Source: Variovorax beijingensis (lineage in GTDB: Bacteria > Pseudomonadota > Gammaproteobacteria > Burkholderiales > Burkholderiaceae_C). Taken from it: 64,000 nt of DNA. The notes under the pieces were generated by a model. That model was not told the origin of the DNA, searched no databases, and saw only the letters and a list, made by a program, of their open reading frames with translations. This document shows, in pieces, positions 32,276 through 41,964 of this stretch. Location: positions 62,001-126,000 of the forward strand of contig NZ_VIVL01000005.1 in NCBI RefSeq assembly GCF_007828835.1, given 5' to 3'. Position 1 is the first letter of the stretch; each line of letters opens with the position of its first letter. Made by a program: the position numbers and the translations under genes.

Positions 32276-33897
32276 GCGGCTGCCGCAGCCTTGCGGTCCA
32301 TGTCGTCGAGCCAGCCCTGGCGCAGCTCGGGCACGGAGCGGGCGAGCAGCTGGTAGTAGGGGTGGTGCGGCCCGCGCTCGTAGTCGGCGCGCGCCACCTG
32401 CGAGAGCTTGCGGCCGTGCTGCATCACCACGATCTCGTCGCACACCGAGCGCACCGTGTGCAGGTCGTGGCTGATGAAGAGATAGGACACGCCGAGCTCG
32501 CGCCGCAGCTCGGCCATGAGGTCGAGCACCGCCGCGGCCACCACGGTGTCCAGCGCCGAGGTCACCTCGTCGCAGAGGATCAGGTCGGGCTCGGCCGCCA
32601 GCGCGCGCGCCAGGTTCACGCGCTGCTTCTGCCCGCCCGAGAGCCCGCCGGGCAGTCGGTCGGCCACGGTGTGCGGCAGCTTCACCAGGTCGAGCAGTTC
32701 ATGGATGCGCCGCTTGAGCGGCTCGCCGCGCAAGCCCTTGTAGAACTGCAACGGCCGCGCCAGGATGCGCCGGATGGTCTGCGAGGGGTTCAAGGCCGTG
32801 TCGGCCATCTGGAACACGATCTGTATGCGGCGCAGCTCCTCGGGGCTGCGCTGCTGCAGCGTGGGCTTGAGCGCATGACCATCGAACATGACGCTGCCGT
32901 GGCAGGGCTTGAGCAGGCCGGCAACGGCGCGCGCCAGCGTGGTCTTGCCCGAGCCCGATTCGCCGATCACGCCAATGGCCTGGCCGCGGTAGAGCTTGAG
33001 GTTGATGTCCTCGAGGATGATCTTGGCCGGCTGGCCCTTCGCGTCCACCGCGCCATAGCCGCACGACAGCTCCTGCACATCGAGCAGCAGTTCGGAATCG
33101 CCCGAGGCCTGGCCCGACGCGCGCACCGCGGGCCGCGCGGCCGCGAGCAGGCACTTCGTGTAGTCGTCGGCGGGCGCCGAGAGGATCTGCCCGGTGGCGT
33201 TGATCTCGCTCATCCTGCCGTTGCGCAGCACCAGGATATGGTCCGCCATCTGGGCCACCACGGCCAGGTCGTGGCTCACGTACACCGCGGTGGCGCGGCG
33301 CTCGCGCACCACGCGGCGGAAGGCGCGCAGCACCTCGATCTGCGTGGTCACGTCGAGCGCGGTGGTGGGCTCGTCGAGGATCACGAGCTCGGGGTCGCCG
33401 ATCAGCGCCATGGCGGCCATCAGCCGCTGCAGCTGGCCGCCGGAGACCTGGTGCGGATAGCGCGCGCCGATGGTTTCAGGATCGGGCAGCGCCAGCTCGC
33501 GGAACAGCTGCACCGCCTTGGCCTCGGCCTCGGACCGCTTGCACAGGCCGTGGATGACGGTGGGCTCGACCACCTGGTCCATGATCGTGCGCGAGGGGTT
33601 GAACGACGCGGCCGCGCTCTGCGCGATGTAGGAGACCGTGCGGCCGCGCAGCGAGCGCTGCCGCGCCGCATCGAGCGCCAGCACGTCGGTGTCGCCGATC
33701 TGCACCCGGCCCGCCGAGATGCGGCAGCCGTGGCGTGCATAGGCCATCAGCGCGAGCGCGGTGGTGGTCTTGCCGGAGCCGGATTCGCCGATCAGCGCCA
33801 GCACTTCGCCGGGCTGCACCGAGAAGCTCAGGTTGTCGACCAGCGTGTTCTCGCCGGCGCAGATGCTCAGGCCCTGGACAGTGAGTGGTGCGCCCAT
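32272..33897 (-). CDS. Dipeptide-type ABC transporter, fused ATP-binding protein
   Basis: The 541-residue protein carries two complete ABC domains, equivalent to DppD and DppF in one chain. Domain 1 (about 5-250) has Walker A GESGSGKTTTAL, signature SGGQLQRLM and Walker B LVILDEPTTALD. Domain 2 (about 280-535) has GESGSGKTTLARA, SGGQKQRVNLA and LILCDEVTSALD. It powers the importer formed with the two permeases and the receptor encoded upstream. It shares one nucleotide with the preceding permease gene (TGATG), so the pair is translationally coupled. Confidence 0.95.
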   Translation of the reverse strand: MGAPLTVQGLSICAGENTLVDNLSFSVQPGEVLALIGESGSGKTTTALALMAYARHGCRISAGRVQIGDTDVLALDAARQRSLRGRTVSYIAQSAAASFNPSRTIMDQVVEPTVIHGLCKRSEAEAKAVQLFRELALPDPETIGARYPHQVSGGQLQRLMAAMALIGDPELVILDEPTTALDVTTQIEVLRAFRRVVRERRATAVYVSHDLAVVAQMADHILVLRNGRMSEINATGQILSAPADDYTKCLLAAARPAVRASGQASGDSELLLDVQELSCGYGAVDAKGQPAKIILEDINLKLYRGQAIGVIGESGSGKTTLARAVAGLLKPCHGSVMFDGHALKPTLQQRSPEELRRIQIVFQMADTALNPSQTIRRILARPLQFYKGLRGEPLKRRIHELLDLVKLPHTVADRLPGGLSGGQKQRVNLARALAAEPDLILCDEVTSALDTVVAAAVLDLMAELRRELGVSYLFISHDLHTVRSVCDEIVVMQHGRKLSQVARADYERGPHHPYYQLLARSVPELRQGWLDDMDRKAAAAA

Positions 33898-34802
33898 CAG
33901 CGTGCTCCTCGTTCTCTTGCCGAACGGCCGGGCAGGTTGTCGATGACGAGATTGACCGCGATGGTCAGGCTCGCGATGGCCAGTGCCGGCACGATCACCG
34001 AGGCGCCGCCCATGGCGAGCGCGCCGATGTTCTCGCGCACCAGGGAGCCCCAGTCGGCCGCCGGCGGCTGGATGCCCAGGCCCAGGAAGCTCAGGCTCGC
34101 CAGCAGCAGCACGGCATAGACGAAGCGCAGACCCAGGTCGGCCAGCATCGGGCCCGCGATGTTGGGCAGGATCTCGCGCAGCATGATGTAGAGCGTGCCT
34201 TCGCCGCGCGTGCGAGCCACGGTCACGTAATCGAGCGCGTTGATGTTGACGGCCAGCGAGCGCGCGATGCGGTAGGCGCCCGGCACGTAGATGATGCCCG
34301 CCGTGACCACCAGCATCGGCACCGAGGAGCCGAAGCCCGCCACCATGATGAGCGCGAACATCTTGCTCGGGATCGCGGTCAGTGTGTCCAGGCCGCGGCT
34401 GAGCACCGCGTCGATCCAGCGGCCGCTGGCCGCGGCCAGCAGCGCCAGCACGGTGCCGGTGCCGCTGGCCAGCAGCGTGGCCAGCAATGCAACGCCGACG
34501 GTGTAGCGCGCGCCCTCGATGACGAGCGCGAGCATGTCGCGGCCGAGGTAGTCGGTGCCGAGCCAGTGCGCGGCACTGATCGGCGCGAAGACATTCGAAG
34601 TGCCCGCGGCCGCCGCGCTGTGCGAAAGCAGCCAGGGCCCGAGCAGCGCCGCGAGCACCCAGAACAGCAGCACCGCAAGGCCGAACAGGCCCGAGACGCC
34701 GAAGCCGGCGAGCCAGTGCAGCGGGCCGCCGCGGCGCTTCTGCGGCACCTGCGGCAGCAAGGCCGCAGCGCTCACGACCGTTGGAGAGGTGGAGGTTTCC
34801 AT
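33897..34802 (-). CDS. Dipeptide-type ABC transporter permease (DppC-like)
   Basis: A 301-residue membrane protein with six predicted helices. The ATG at 34802 is chosen over an upstream in-frame start. The EAA loop (YVTVARTRGEGTLYIMLREILPNIAGP) that contacts the ATPase is clear, and the N-terminal LGTDYLGRDMLALVIEGAR is typical of DppC/OppC. It pairs with the DppB-like permease upstream, 10 nt away. Substrates of this transporter class range from oligopeptides to nickel, opines and amino-acid derivatives. Confidence 0.94.
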   Translation of the reverse strand: METSTSPTVVSAAALLPQVPQKRRGGPLHWLAGFGVSGLFGLAVLLFWVLAALLGPWLLSHSAAAAGTSNVFAPISAAHWLGTDYLGRDMLALVIEGARYTVGVALLATLLASGTGTVLALLAAASGRWIDAVLSRGLDTLTAIPSKMFALIMVAGFGSSVPMLVVTAGIIYVPGAYRIARSLAVNINALDYVTVARTRGEGTLYIMLREILPNIAGPMLADLGLRFVYAVLLLASLSFLGLGIQPPAADWGSLVRENIGALAMGGASVIVPALAIASLTIAVNLVIDNLPGRSARERGAR

Positions 34803-34812
34803 GAAGCTTCCT

Positions 34813-35769
34813 TCAGCGGTGCCGCAGCCGCGGGTTGGCAAGAATGCCGCAGATGTCGGCCGTCGTCACCAGGATCAGGTAGGCGCAGCAGAAGATCATG
34901 GCGCAGGTCTGAACCAGCGGCATGTCGCGCTGCGAGACAGCGTCGACCATCAGCTTGGCGATGCCGGGATAGTTGAAGATGGTCTCGACGATGATCACGC
35001 CGCCCAGCAGGTACGACAGGCTCAGCGCCACCGCGTTGGCGATCGGCCCCACCGCATTGGGCAGCGCATGCGCGAGCACCATGCGCATCGGCGAGGCGCC
35101 CTTGAGCCGCACCATCTCGATGTAGGGCGCCTCGAGCTGGTCGATCACCGCGGCGCGCGTCATGCGCATCATCTGCGCCACGATCACGCAGCACAGCACC
35201 AGCACCGGCATGGCGAAGGCGCGCAGCAGCTGCCCCAGCGACTCGATGTCGTTGACGAAGGACAGCGCCGGCAGCCAGCGCAGCTGCACCGCGAACACCA
35301 GCACCGCCAGCGTCGCGACCAGGAACTCCGGCACCGACACCACGCCCACGGCCGCCGTCGATGCCGCGCGGTCGAACCACGAGCCGCGCCACACCGCCGA
35401 GGCAATGCCCAGCGCCAGCGCAATCGGCACCGAGAACAGCGCCGTGACCGCGGCCAGCAGCAGCGAGTTGGGCAGGCGGCTGGCGACCAGCTCGGACACC
35501 GGCATCTGCGTGGTCGTGGAGCGGCCGAGGTCGCCCTTCACCATGCCGAGCAGCCACTTCGCGTAACGCGCGGGCGCCGGCACGTCCAGGCCCATCTGGG
35601 CGCGCAGCGCGGCCACCGCCTCGGGGGTGGCGTCCTGGCCGAGCTGCTCCTGCGCGGCATCGCCGGGCAGCACCGCGGTGATCGAGAACACGACCACCGA
35701 GACCGCCAGCAGCGACACGAGCGCCAGCGCGATGCGCTGGGCCAGAAGCTTCAGGATGACATGGTTCAT
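34813..35769 (-). CDS. Dipeptide-type ABC transporter permease (DppB-like)
   Basis: A 318-residue membrane protein. The N-terminus RIALALVSLLAVSVVVFSIT is the usual first helix, followed by the DppB-specific GDAAQEQLGQDATPEAVAALRAQMGLD periplasmic segment. The EAA loop is APYIEMVRLKGASPMRMVLAHALPN. Six helices are expected. It lies between the receptor and DppC-like genes in the operon. Confidence 0.94.
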   Translation of the reverse strand: MNHVILKLLAQRIALALVSLLAVSVVVFSITAVLPGDAAQEQLGQDATPEAVAALRAQMGLDVPAPARYAKWLLGMVKGDLGRSTTTQMPVSELVASRLPNSLLLAAVTALFSVPIALALGIASAVWRGSWFDRAASTAAVGVVSVPEFLVATLAVLVFAVQLRWLPALSFVNDIESLGQLLRAFAMPVLVLCCVIVAQMMRMTRAAVIDQLEAPYIEMVRLKGASPMRMVLAHALPNAVGPIANAVALSLSYLLGGVIIVETIFNYPGIAKLMVDAVSQRDMPLVQTCAMIFCCAYLILVTTADICGILANPRLRHR

Positions 35770-35791
35770 GAAGGATCTTCCGATGCACGGA

Positions 35792-37414
35792 TCAGGCTTC
35801 GAGCCAGACGTTCTCGGCGAAGTTGTAGCCCATGAGGCCGCCTAGCGGGATGGGCGACAGGCCCTTGAGCTTGGAGCTGTGGCCGTCGATGCTCGCGAGG
35901 AACAGCGGAATGCCGATGCCGGCGTCCTGGTGGATCATGGTCTGCATGTCGGCATACATCTGCTTGCGCTTGGCCAGGTCGGTCTCGGCGCGCGAGGCCA
36001 CGAGCAGCTGGTCGAACTTCTCGCTCTTCCAGCGCGATTCGTTCCATGCCGCACCCGACTGGAAGAACTGCGTCAGCAGCACGTCGGCGCTCGGGCGCGG
36101 GTTGACGTTGCCGAAGCCCACATGGCTGTTGAGCCAGTGGTTCGACCAGTAGCCGTCGGCCGGCATGCGCTTGATGTCGAGCTCCAGCCCCGCCCGCTGG
36201 GCCGTCTGCTGCAGCAGCAGGGACATCTCCACCGAATAGAGCGCCGCGGGCGATGCCACCATCGGCACCTTGCCCGTGATGCCGGACTTCTGCAGGTGGA
36301 ACTTCGCCTTGTCCAGGTCGAAGGGGCGCTGCGGCAGGCCGGCGAAGTAGAAGCGGTTGGTCGGGTCGATCGGCTGGTCGTTGCCGAGCACCGCGTAGTC
36401 CAGCGCAATGGTCTTCTTCATCTGTTCGCGGTCGAACAGGTGCTTCATGCCGAGCACGAAGTCCGGGTTGGCGCCGGGGCCCACGTCCTTGCGCATGATG
36501 AGGTCGGAGTACTGGCCCGACTGGGTCACGAAGATGCCGAAGCCGGGGGTTCCCTTCACGCGTTCCACCGAACGCGGGTTGACCGAGCCGACCAGGTCCA
36601 TGCCGCCCGACAGCAGCGCGTTGACGCGCGCGCTCTCGTCGCCGATGCCCACGAACTCGATTTCGTCGAGGTAGGGCTTGCCGGGCTTCCAGTAGGCGTC
36701 GTTGCGCACCATCAGCGAGCGCACGCCGGGCTTGAATTCCTTGAGCTTGTAGGGGCCGGTGCCGATGCCGGCGTTGAAGTCGGTGGTGCCTTCCTTGACG
36801 ATGTGGAAGTGGAAGGTGCCCAGGATCACGGGCAGGTCGGCGTTCGGCGCGCCGAGCACGAAGGTCACTTCGTTCGGACCGGTGGCCTTGGCGCTTTCGA
36901 TCTGGTCGGCAAGGATCTTGGCCTTGGAGGCGGTGGCCGGGTCCTTGTGGCGCATCACCGAAAACACCACGTCGGCCGGCGCGAGCGCCTTCCCGTCGTG
37001 GAAGCTCACGCCCTTGCGCAAGGTGAAGACCCAGGTCTTGGCGTCCTTGGTGGTGAAGGATTCAGCCAGCGCGGGCTGCGGCGTGAGGCTGCCGTCCAGC
37101 GAGGTCAGGCCGTTGTAGATCATGTTGCAGCGCGAGTAGTCGGTCTGGTTCGACTGCTTGGCCGGATCGAGCGTGTCGGTGGCGGCGGCCGTGGCGCCTG
37201 CCACGCGCAGCCGGCCGCCCTTGCGCGGGGTCTGCGCATGGGCGCTCATCGCCACGCCCGCGAGGCTGCCCGCCAGGGTGGCCTGCATGCCGCCGGCCAT
37301 CAGCATCGTGAGGATGTCGCGCCGCGATGCGCCGCGCTTGATCGAATCCATCACGCGAAGGCTTTCGCCGGGACCGACGAGGTCTTCGAACCTCGTGTTG
37401 CTGCTGTTGCTCAT
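35792..37414 (-). CDS. ABC transporter substrate-binding protein (SBP family 5)
   Basis: A 540-residue DppA/OppA-type receptor. Unusually for such proteins, about 30 residues precede a twin-arginine-like segment (GASRRDILTMLMAGG), and a signal ending AMSAHAQTP lies near residue 61. Family features are TLDPAKQSNQTDYSRCNMIYNGL, FTLRKGVSFHDGKALAPADVVFS and GTGPYKLKEF. Family-5 receptors bind peptides, opines, polyamine conjugates and sugars. In this operon, with an amine-type FAD oxidase and an SSADH, an amino-containing ligand is the best inference. Confidence 0.93.
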   Translation of the reverse strand: MSNSSNTRFEDLVGPGESLRVMDSIKRGASRRDILTMLMAGGMQATLAGSLAGVAMSAHAQTPRKGGRLRVAGATAAATDTLDPAKQSNQTDYSRCNMIYNGLTSLDGSLTPQPALAESFTTKDAKTWVFTLRKGVSFHDGKALAPADVVFSVMRHKDPATASKAKILADQIESAKATGPNEVTFVLGAPNADLPVILGTFHFHIVKEGTTDFNAGIGTGPYKLKEFKPGVRSLMVRNDAYWKPGKPYLDEIEFVGIGDESARVNALLSGGMDLVGSVNPRSVERVKGTPGFGIFVTQSGQYSDLIMRKDVGPGANPDFVLGMKHLFDREQMKKTIALDYAVLGNDQPIDPTNRFYFAGLPQRPFDLDKAKFHLQKSGITGKVPMVASPAALYSVEMSLLLQQTAQRAGLELDIKRMPADGYWSNHWLNSHVGFGNVNPRPSADVLLTQFFQSGAAWNESRWKSEKFDQLLVASRAETDLAKRKQMYADMQTMIHQDAGIGIPLFLASIDGHSSKLKGLSPIPLGGLMGYNFAENVWLEA

Positions 37415-37488
37415 GGGGTACTCCTGTGGGCCGGTGACTGAAGGTTGTGGAACAAACACGGAACGAAAACGGTGCACTCGCGGGGCGC

Positions 37489-38781
37489 TCAGGCCAGCTT
37501 GTCCTTGAGCGAGTAGTAGAGGCCCATTGCGGGCAGGAACCAGGGCGGACCGAAGTGGCCGGGAATGGCGGGCCAGCCGCGGTCCCGCCAGGGGTTGGCG
37601 GCGGCGTCGCCGTCCATCACGGCGGCCATGCGCTCGCCCATGTGGACCGACATCTGCGTGCCGTGGCCGCTGTAGCCCATCGCGTAGTAGAGGCCGTCGC
37701 GCTCGCCGGCATGGGGCAGGCGGTCTTGCGTCATGTCGACCAGTCCGCCCCAGCAATAATCGAGCCGCACGGCGCCGAGCTGCGGAAAGGTTTCGGCCAG
37801 CCCGGCACGCAGGATCTCGCCGCTCGCGGCATCGGCCTGCGGGCTGGAAACCGAGAAGCGTGCACGGCCGCCGAACACCAGCCGGTGGTCGGGCGTGAGC
37901 CGGAAGTAGTGGTGGATGTTGGCCACCGTCGTGTAGGTGCGCCGGGCCGCGAGCAGCGCCTGCGCGCGCTCCGCGCCGAGCGGCTCGGTGACGACGATGA
38001 AGCTGCCGATCGGAACGATGCGCCGGCGCAGCCAGCCGAAGCTGCCGTAGCCGCCATGGCGCGTGGCACCGGTGGCCAGCAGCACCTGCTGCGCGCTGAC
38101 GATGCCGCCGGCGGTGTGCAGCCGGTGCGCATGGCCCTGGCCCAGGCGCTCGATGCGGCTCACCATGGTGCCGGTGTGGATCTGCGCGCCATGGCGCTGT
38201 GCGGCCTCCGCCAGGCCCTGGGCGAAGCGGCCCATGTGCATCTGGCCGCTGCGCTTGTAGAGCAGGCCGCCGTGGAAGCGCTCGCTCTGCACCTCGCTGC
38301 GCACCTGTGCCGCGCCGAGGATCTCCACATCGGTGTCCACGCCGTCGCCGACCAGGCGCTCGGCGCTGCGTTCGAGCGCGGCCATCTGGTTGGCACGCGT
38401 GGCGAGCTTGAGCTTGCCGTGGCGCATGAAGTCGCAGTCGATGGCTTCGTCGCGCACCAGCCGCGCCACCGTGTCGACCGCGTCGTCGTAAGCGCGGTAC
38501 CAGGCGCGGGCCTTGTCGATGCCGACCTTGGCCGCCACGTCGGCATAGTCGACCGCCAGCCCGTTGTTCACGTGCCCGCCGTTGCGCCCCGAGGCCTCGG
38601 CCGCCACACGGTTGCCGGCTTCCAGCACCGCGACACGCGCGCCGCGCTTCGCCAGCGCCCGCGCCGCCGACAGGCCCGTGAAGCCGCCGCCGACGATCGC
38701 GACATCGACCTGCGCCGGCAGCTCGTGCGTCTGCGGCACGAACGCAGGTGCCGAATCGGTCCAGTAGGAGTCGAGCTTCAT
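37489..38781 (-). CDS. FAD-dependent amine/amino-acid oxidoreductase (DAO family)
   Basis: A 430-residue DadA/PuuB-like flavoprotein. The FAD-binding Rossmann motif VDVAIVGGGFTGLSAARALAKRG starts near residue 25 and is followed by EAGNRVAAEASGRNGGH, as in gamma-glutamylputrescine oxidase. The C-terminal DMTQDRLPHAG and AMGYSGHGTQMSVHMGERMA complete the fold. It oxidises a secondary or primary amine to an imine/aldehyde with release of H2O2 or transfer to an acceptor. It sits between the HAD gene and the ABC receptor. The product could feed the SSADH at the operon end. Confidence 0.92.
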   Translation of the reverse strand: MKLDSYWTDSAPAFVPQTHELPAQVDVAIVGGGFTGLSAARALAKRGARVAVLEAGNRVAAEASGRNGGHVNNGLAVDYADVAAKVGIDKARAWYRAYDDAVDTVARLVRDEAIDCDFMRHGKLKLATRANQMAALERSAERLVGDGVDTDVEILGAAQVRSEVQSERFHGGLLYKRSGQMHMGRFAQGLAEAAQRHGAQIHTGTMVSRIERLGQGHAHRLHTAGGIVSAQQVLLATGATRHGGYGSFGWLRRRIVPIGSFIVVTEPLGAERAQALLAARRTYTTVANIHHYFRLTPDHRLVFGGRARFSVSSPQADAASGEILRAGLAETFPQLGAVRLDYCWGGLVDMTQDRLPHAGERDGLYYAMGYSGHGTQMSVHMGERMAAVMDGDAAANPWRDRGWPAIPGHFGPPWFLPAMGLYYSLKDKLA

Positions 38782-38813
38782 GGCGTGGGGCCTGTGCTGG
38801 ATGAAAGAAAAGA

Positions 38814-39479
38814 TCAGAGACCGACGACGCCGGGCAGGCCGCCGATGTCCTGGATCTCGGTGTAGCGGTAGGCCGGATTGCCCGGACCATGGCCGCGATT
38901 GACGAACACCTTGTTGACGATGCCGATGTCGTCGGCCGACATCAGGTCGTAGCGCAGGCTCGACGACACGTGCAGCACGTCTTCCGGGTTGCAGCCGAGG
39001 GAATCGAGCATGTATTCGAAGGCCTGCAGCCGCGGCTTGTAGGCCTGCGCCTGCTGTGCGGTATAGACGCGGTGAAACGGTGCGCCGAGCATCGCCACGT
39101 TCTTCTGGATCTGGTCGTCCGAGGCGTTCGACAGGATGACCAGCGGGATTTCCTTGGCCACCTTGGCGAGGCCCGCGGCCACGTCGTCGTGCGGGCCCCA
39201 GGTGGGCACGGCGTCGTAGTACTTCTGGCCGTCGCTGTCGAAGTACTGGATCTTCCATTTCCTGCACAGGCGCCGCACCGCGTTCTTCAGCACCACTTCG
39301 TAGGGCTGCCAGGCGCCCAGTACTTCGTCGAAGCGGTAGGCGGTGAAGTCGGCGACGAACTGATCCATCTGCTCTGGCCGGATGCGGTCGGCGAAGAGGT
39401 CGGTGGTCAGCTCCTTCATGCGGAACCGCGTGAGGGTGCCGTAGCAGTCGAAGGTCACGTACTTGGGACGGAAGGTCAT
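38814..39479 (-). CDS. HAD-family hydrolase, haloacid-dehalogenase type II-like
   Basis: The product is 221 residues. The nucleophile Asp10 lies in VTFDCYGTLT (DxxGT variant of L-2-haloacid dehalogenases). Motif II is ILSNASDD and motif III YKPRLQAFEYML. The C-terminal SSSLRYDLMSADDIG matches type II dehalogenases, in which a tyrosine or arginine and SS replace the phosphatase DD. It is the first gene of the operon that includes the oxidase and ABC importer. The substrate may be a phosphate or halo acid, and the annotation as a dehalogenase is not proof of activity. Confidence 0.88.
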   Translation of the reverse strand: MTFRPKYVTFDCYGTLTRFRMKELTTDLFADRIRPEQMDQFVADFTAYRFDEVLGAWQPYEVVLKNAVRRLCRKWKIQYFDSDGQKYYDAVPTWGPHDDVAAGLAKVAKEIPLVILSNASDDQIQKNVAMLGAPFHRVYTAQQAQAYKPRLQAFEYMLDSLGCNPEDVLHVSSSLRYDLMSADDIGIVNKVFVNRGHGPGNPAYRYTEIQDIGGLPGVVGL

Positions 39480-39980
39480 GGTCTCGAATCCTCTGTGAAG
39501 GGTGGCAAATGCGACAAACTCATTACGAAGCGATTGCAGCACGCCATCGCTCGAGGTATGTAGGGAAAAACGGCGCCTGGCGAAACGAAGCTGCGGTTTG
39601 CGGGGGCGGCGACGGCATGCCGTGCGGTGTGCCCAGCGTGTGTGCGTCCATGCACCTGCGTGCGTCGCGGCAAAGTCGACGAGCACGCTTTTGAAGCTCA
39701 GCCTGGCCTCGACCATCTGGTGTTCCAGGTCGTTGCTGATGGGTGTTTCTCGGATGGAAGGCTTGCATGGCGGGGGGCGAGGAAAGTGGCGGTCGATCCT
39801 AGGCAGGGTGGCACAGCATTTGTGTGCGTATGCGGGCGCGCCGCCGCAGCGAATTGCGAAACAGGGGGGTGCTGCAACCGAAGCTTGCAAGTTGTGAAAG
39901 AGGCCCGTTTCGCTCTGGTGCGGCGCCGCAATGTCGTCCAAGATGGATGCGCCATTCCGCCGCAACAGAGAGTTTTCCCT
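39480..39980. other. 501-nt gene-free divergent promoter region
   Basis: It lies between the HAD operon (minus) and the GNAT gene (plus). The short open frames here lack ribosome sites and any family similarity. No strong dyad or -10/-35 pair stands out. It must hold the promoters of both units. Confidence 0.5.
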
Positions 39981-40859
39981 ATGCCTGAACCCACTTCGAA
40001 CGCACCCGCCATGGATGGCGTGGTGCTCAGGCCGATGACGGCCGCCGACCTTCCACAAGCGCATGCGCTCTCGGCCGAACAGCGCTGGCCGCACCGTCCC
40101 GCAGACTGGGAGCAGGTGTTCCCCCATGCCGACGGCATTGCGGTGGAGCGCGACGGCCAGATCATTGCGACCGGCCTGCGCTGGCGCTGGGGCCAGCGCC
40201 ACGCCACCATCGGCCTGGTGATCGTCACGCCCGCCTGCCAGGGCCGCCGCATCGGCCATCGCCTGATGAGCGCGCTGCTCGAGGGGCTTGAAGACCGCAC
40301 GGTGCTCCTGCACGCCACCGCGGAAGGGCGGGGGCTTTATGAGCGGCTCGGTTTTGTGCGCGCCGGCGAGGTGCGCCAGCACCAGGGCATTGCGCAGCCG
40401 GCGCCGCTGGTCGCGCTGCAGCCGGGCTGGCGCCTGCGGCCGGCGGGTCTCAACGAGCTGCCCGCGCTGCAGGCGCTCGACGCGGCCGCGCGAGGCATGC
40501 CGCGCGATGCGCTGGTCGCCGAGCTGCTGCAAGGTGCCGATGCCTGCGTGGTGCTCGACCACGACAACGAGCCGAAGGGCTTCGCAATGCTGCGGCGCTT
40601 CGGGCGCGGCCATTCGATCGGCCCGGTGGTGGCGCCCGATGCCGAGGGTGCGAAGGCATTGATCGCGCACCTTGCCGGGCTCAACGCCGGGCACTTCACG
40701 CGCATCGACATCGATTTCGACAGCGGCCTGGCCGAATGGCTCGAGAGCATCGGCCTGCTGCGCGTGGATGCGCCGACGACGATGGTGCGCGGTGCGCCAC
40801 TTGCTGTGGCGGCGCAGGGGCCGTCGCTGTTTGCTCTCGTGACTCAGGCTGTGGGCTAG
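39981..40859 (+). CDS. GNAT family N-acetyltransferase, double domain
   Basis: The product is 292 residues from the ATG at 39981. The first GNAT domain (about 10-140) has the acetyl-CoA pyrophosphate loop CQGRRIGHRLM and LYERLGFVRAG. A second GNAT-like half (about 145-285) follows, with VVAPDAEGAKALIAHLAG in the corresponding position. Two-domain GNATs of this kind are common in soil bacteria and their acceptors are mostly unknown. It is transcribed toward the reductase gene, 9 nt away, so they are likely cotranscribed. Confidence 0.88.
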   Translation: MPEPTSNAPAMDGVVLRPMTAADLPQAHALSAEQRWPHRPADWEQVFPHADGIAVERDGQIIATGLRWRWGQRHATIGLVIVTPACQGRRIGHRLMSALLEGLEDRTVLLHATAEGRGLYERLGFVRAGEVRQHQGIAQPAPLVALQPGWRLRPAGLNELPALQALDAAARGMPRDALVAELLQGADACVVLDHDNEPKGFAMLRRFGRGHSIGPVVAPDAEGAKALIAHLAGLNAGHFTRIDIDFDSGLAEWLESIGLLRVDAPTTMVRGAPLAVAAQGPSLFALVTQAVG

Positions 40860-40868
40860 GCCCGGACC

Positions 40869-41801
40869 ATGAAGACCACCTTCCTCTACAAGTCAGACCC
40901 CGTACGCGGCCGCCAGTGGGCCGAAGTGTTCGGCCGCCACCGCCCCGACATCGACTTCCGCATCTGGCCCGACGTTGGCGATCCGGCGCAGGTGCGCTTT
41001 CTCGCAGCCTGGGTGCCGCCGGAGGATCTTGCCGAGCGCTTTCCGAATCTCGAGGTGCTGTTCTCTTCGGGCGCGGGTGTCGACCAGTTCGACTTCGCGG
41101 CGCTGCCGCCCGGGTTGCCGGTGGTGCGCATGGTCGAGCCCGGCATCGTGCAGGGCATGGTTGAATACGTGACGCATGCCGTGCTCGGCCTGCACCGCGA
41201 CATGCCGCAGTACCGGCGCCAGCAGCAGCAAGGCCAGTGGCAGCCGCTGCCGGTGCGCCCCGCAAGCGAGCGGCGCGTGGGTGTGCTGGGGCTCGGCTCG
41301 CTCGGCCAGGCTGTGCTCGCGCAGCTGGTCTCATTGGGCTTCGACTGCGCGGGATGGAGCCGCTCGCGGCATGAGGTCGATGGCGTGCAATGCCATGCGG
41401 GCAGCGACGAACTGCCTGCCTTTCTTGCGCGCACCGACATCCTTGTGTGCCTGCTGCCGCTCACCGATTCGACGCGCGGCTTTCTCGATGCAAGACTGTT
41501 CTCGATGCTGCCCATGGGCGCGGGGCTGGTGCACGTGGGCCGCGGGCCGCACCTGGTCGAGGCCGACTTTCTGGCGGCGCTGGCCAGCGGGCGGGTCGGC
41601 GATGCGGTGCTCGACGTGACCGACCCCGAGCCGCTGCCGCCTGCGCATGCCTTCTGGCGCCATCCGCGCATTCAGCTCACGCCGCACATCGCGAGCATGA
41701 CGCAGCCGCTGAGCGCCGCCGAAGCCGTGCTCCACAACCTGCGCCGCTTCGAAGCCGGCGAGCCGATGGCTGGAGTGGTGGACCGCGCGCGGGGCTACTG
41801 A
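40869..41801 (+). CDS. ghrA: Glyoxylate/hydroxypyruvate reductase (GhrA-type)
   Basis: A 310-residue D-2-hydroxyacid dehydrogenase. The NAD(P) motif VGVLGLGSLGQAV lies near residue 138. The catalytic Arg is in LVHVGRGPHLVEADFL, Glu in DVTDPEPLPPAHAFW and His in QLTPHIASMTQP. The N-terminus (TTFLYKSDPVRGRQWAEVF) is that of GhrA. It reduces glyoxylate or hydroxypyruvate with NADPH. Together with the aminotransferase it could remove glyoxylate or an alpha-keto acid by-product. Start ATG at 40869. Confidence 0.92.
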   Translation: MKTTFLYKSDPVRGRQWAEVFGRHRPDIDFRIWPDVGDPAQVRFLAAWVPPEDLAERFPNLEVLFSSGAGVDQFDFAALPPGLPVVRMVEPGIVQGMVEYVTHAVLGLHRDMPQYRRQQQQGQWQPLPVRPASERRVGVLGLGSLGQAVLAQLVSLGFDCAGWSRSRHEVDGVQCHAGSDELPAFLARTDILVCLLPLTDSTRGFLDARLFSMLPMGAGLVHVGRGPHLVEADFLAALASGRVGDAVLDVTDPEPLPPAHAFWRHPRIQLTPHIASMTQPLSAAEAVLHNLRRFEAGEPMAGVVDRARGY

Positions 41802-41964
41802 AGATGAAGAAGAGAAAGGGCCTGCCGCATGATGTGCCGTAGCGGGCCGCATAACCGCAGCCTGCTTCGCGCAGCACCCCCAAAGCAGCACCACGCCGTG
41901 CGGCACGCGGCCTAAGCTCAAGGCATCGAAAGCTTTCTTCGCTCTCGCTTCCATCGACACCGCC

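Noticed and set aside
39476..39768. Short frames in the gap between the HAD and GNAT genes
   Set aside because: They lack ribosome sites and recognisable motifs and overlap each other in different frames.
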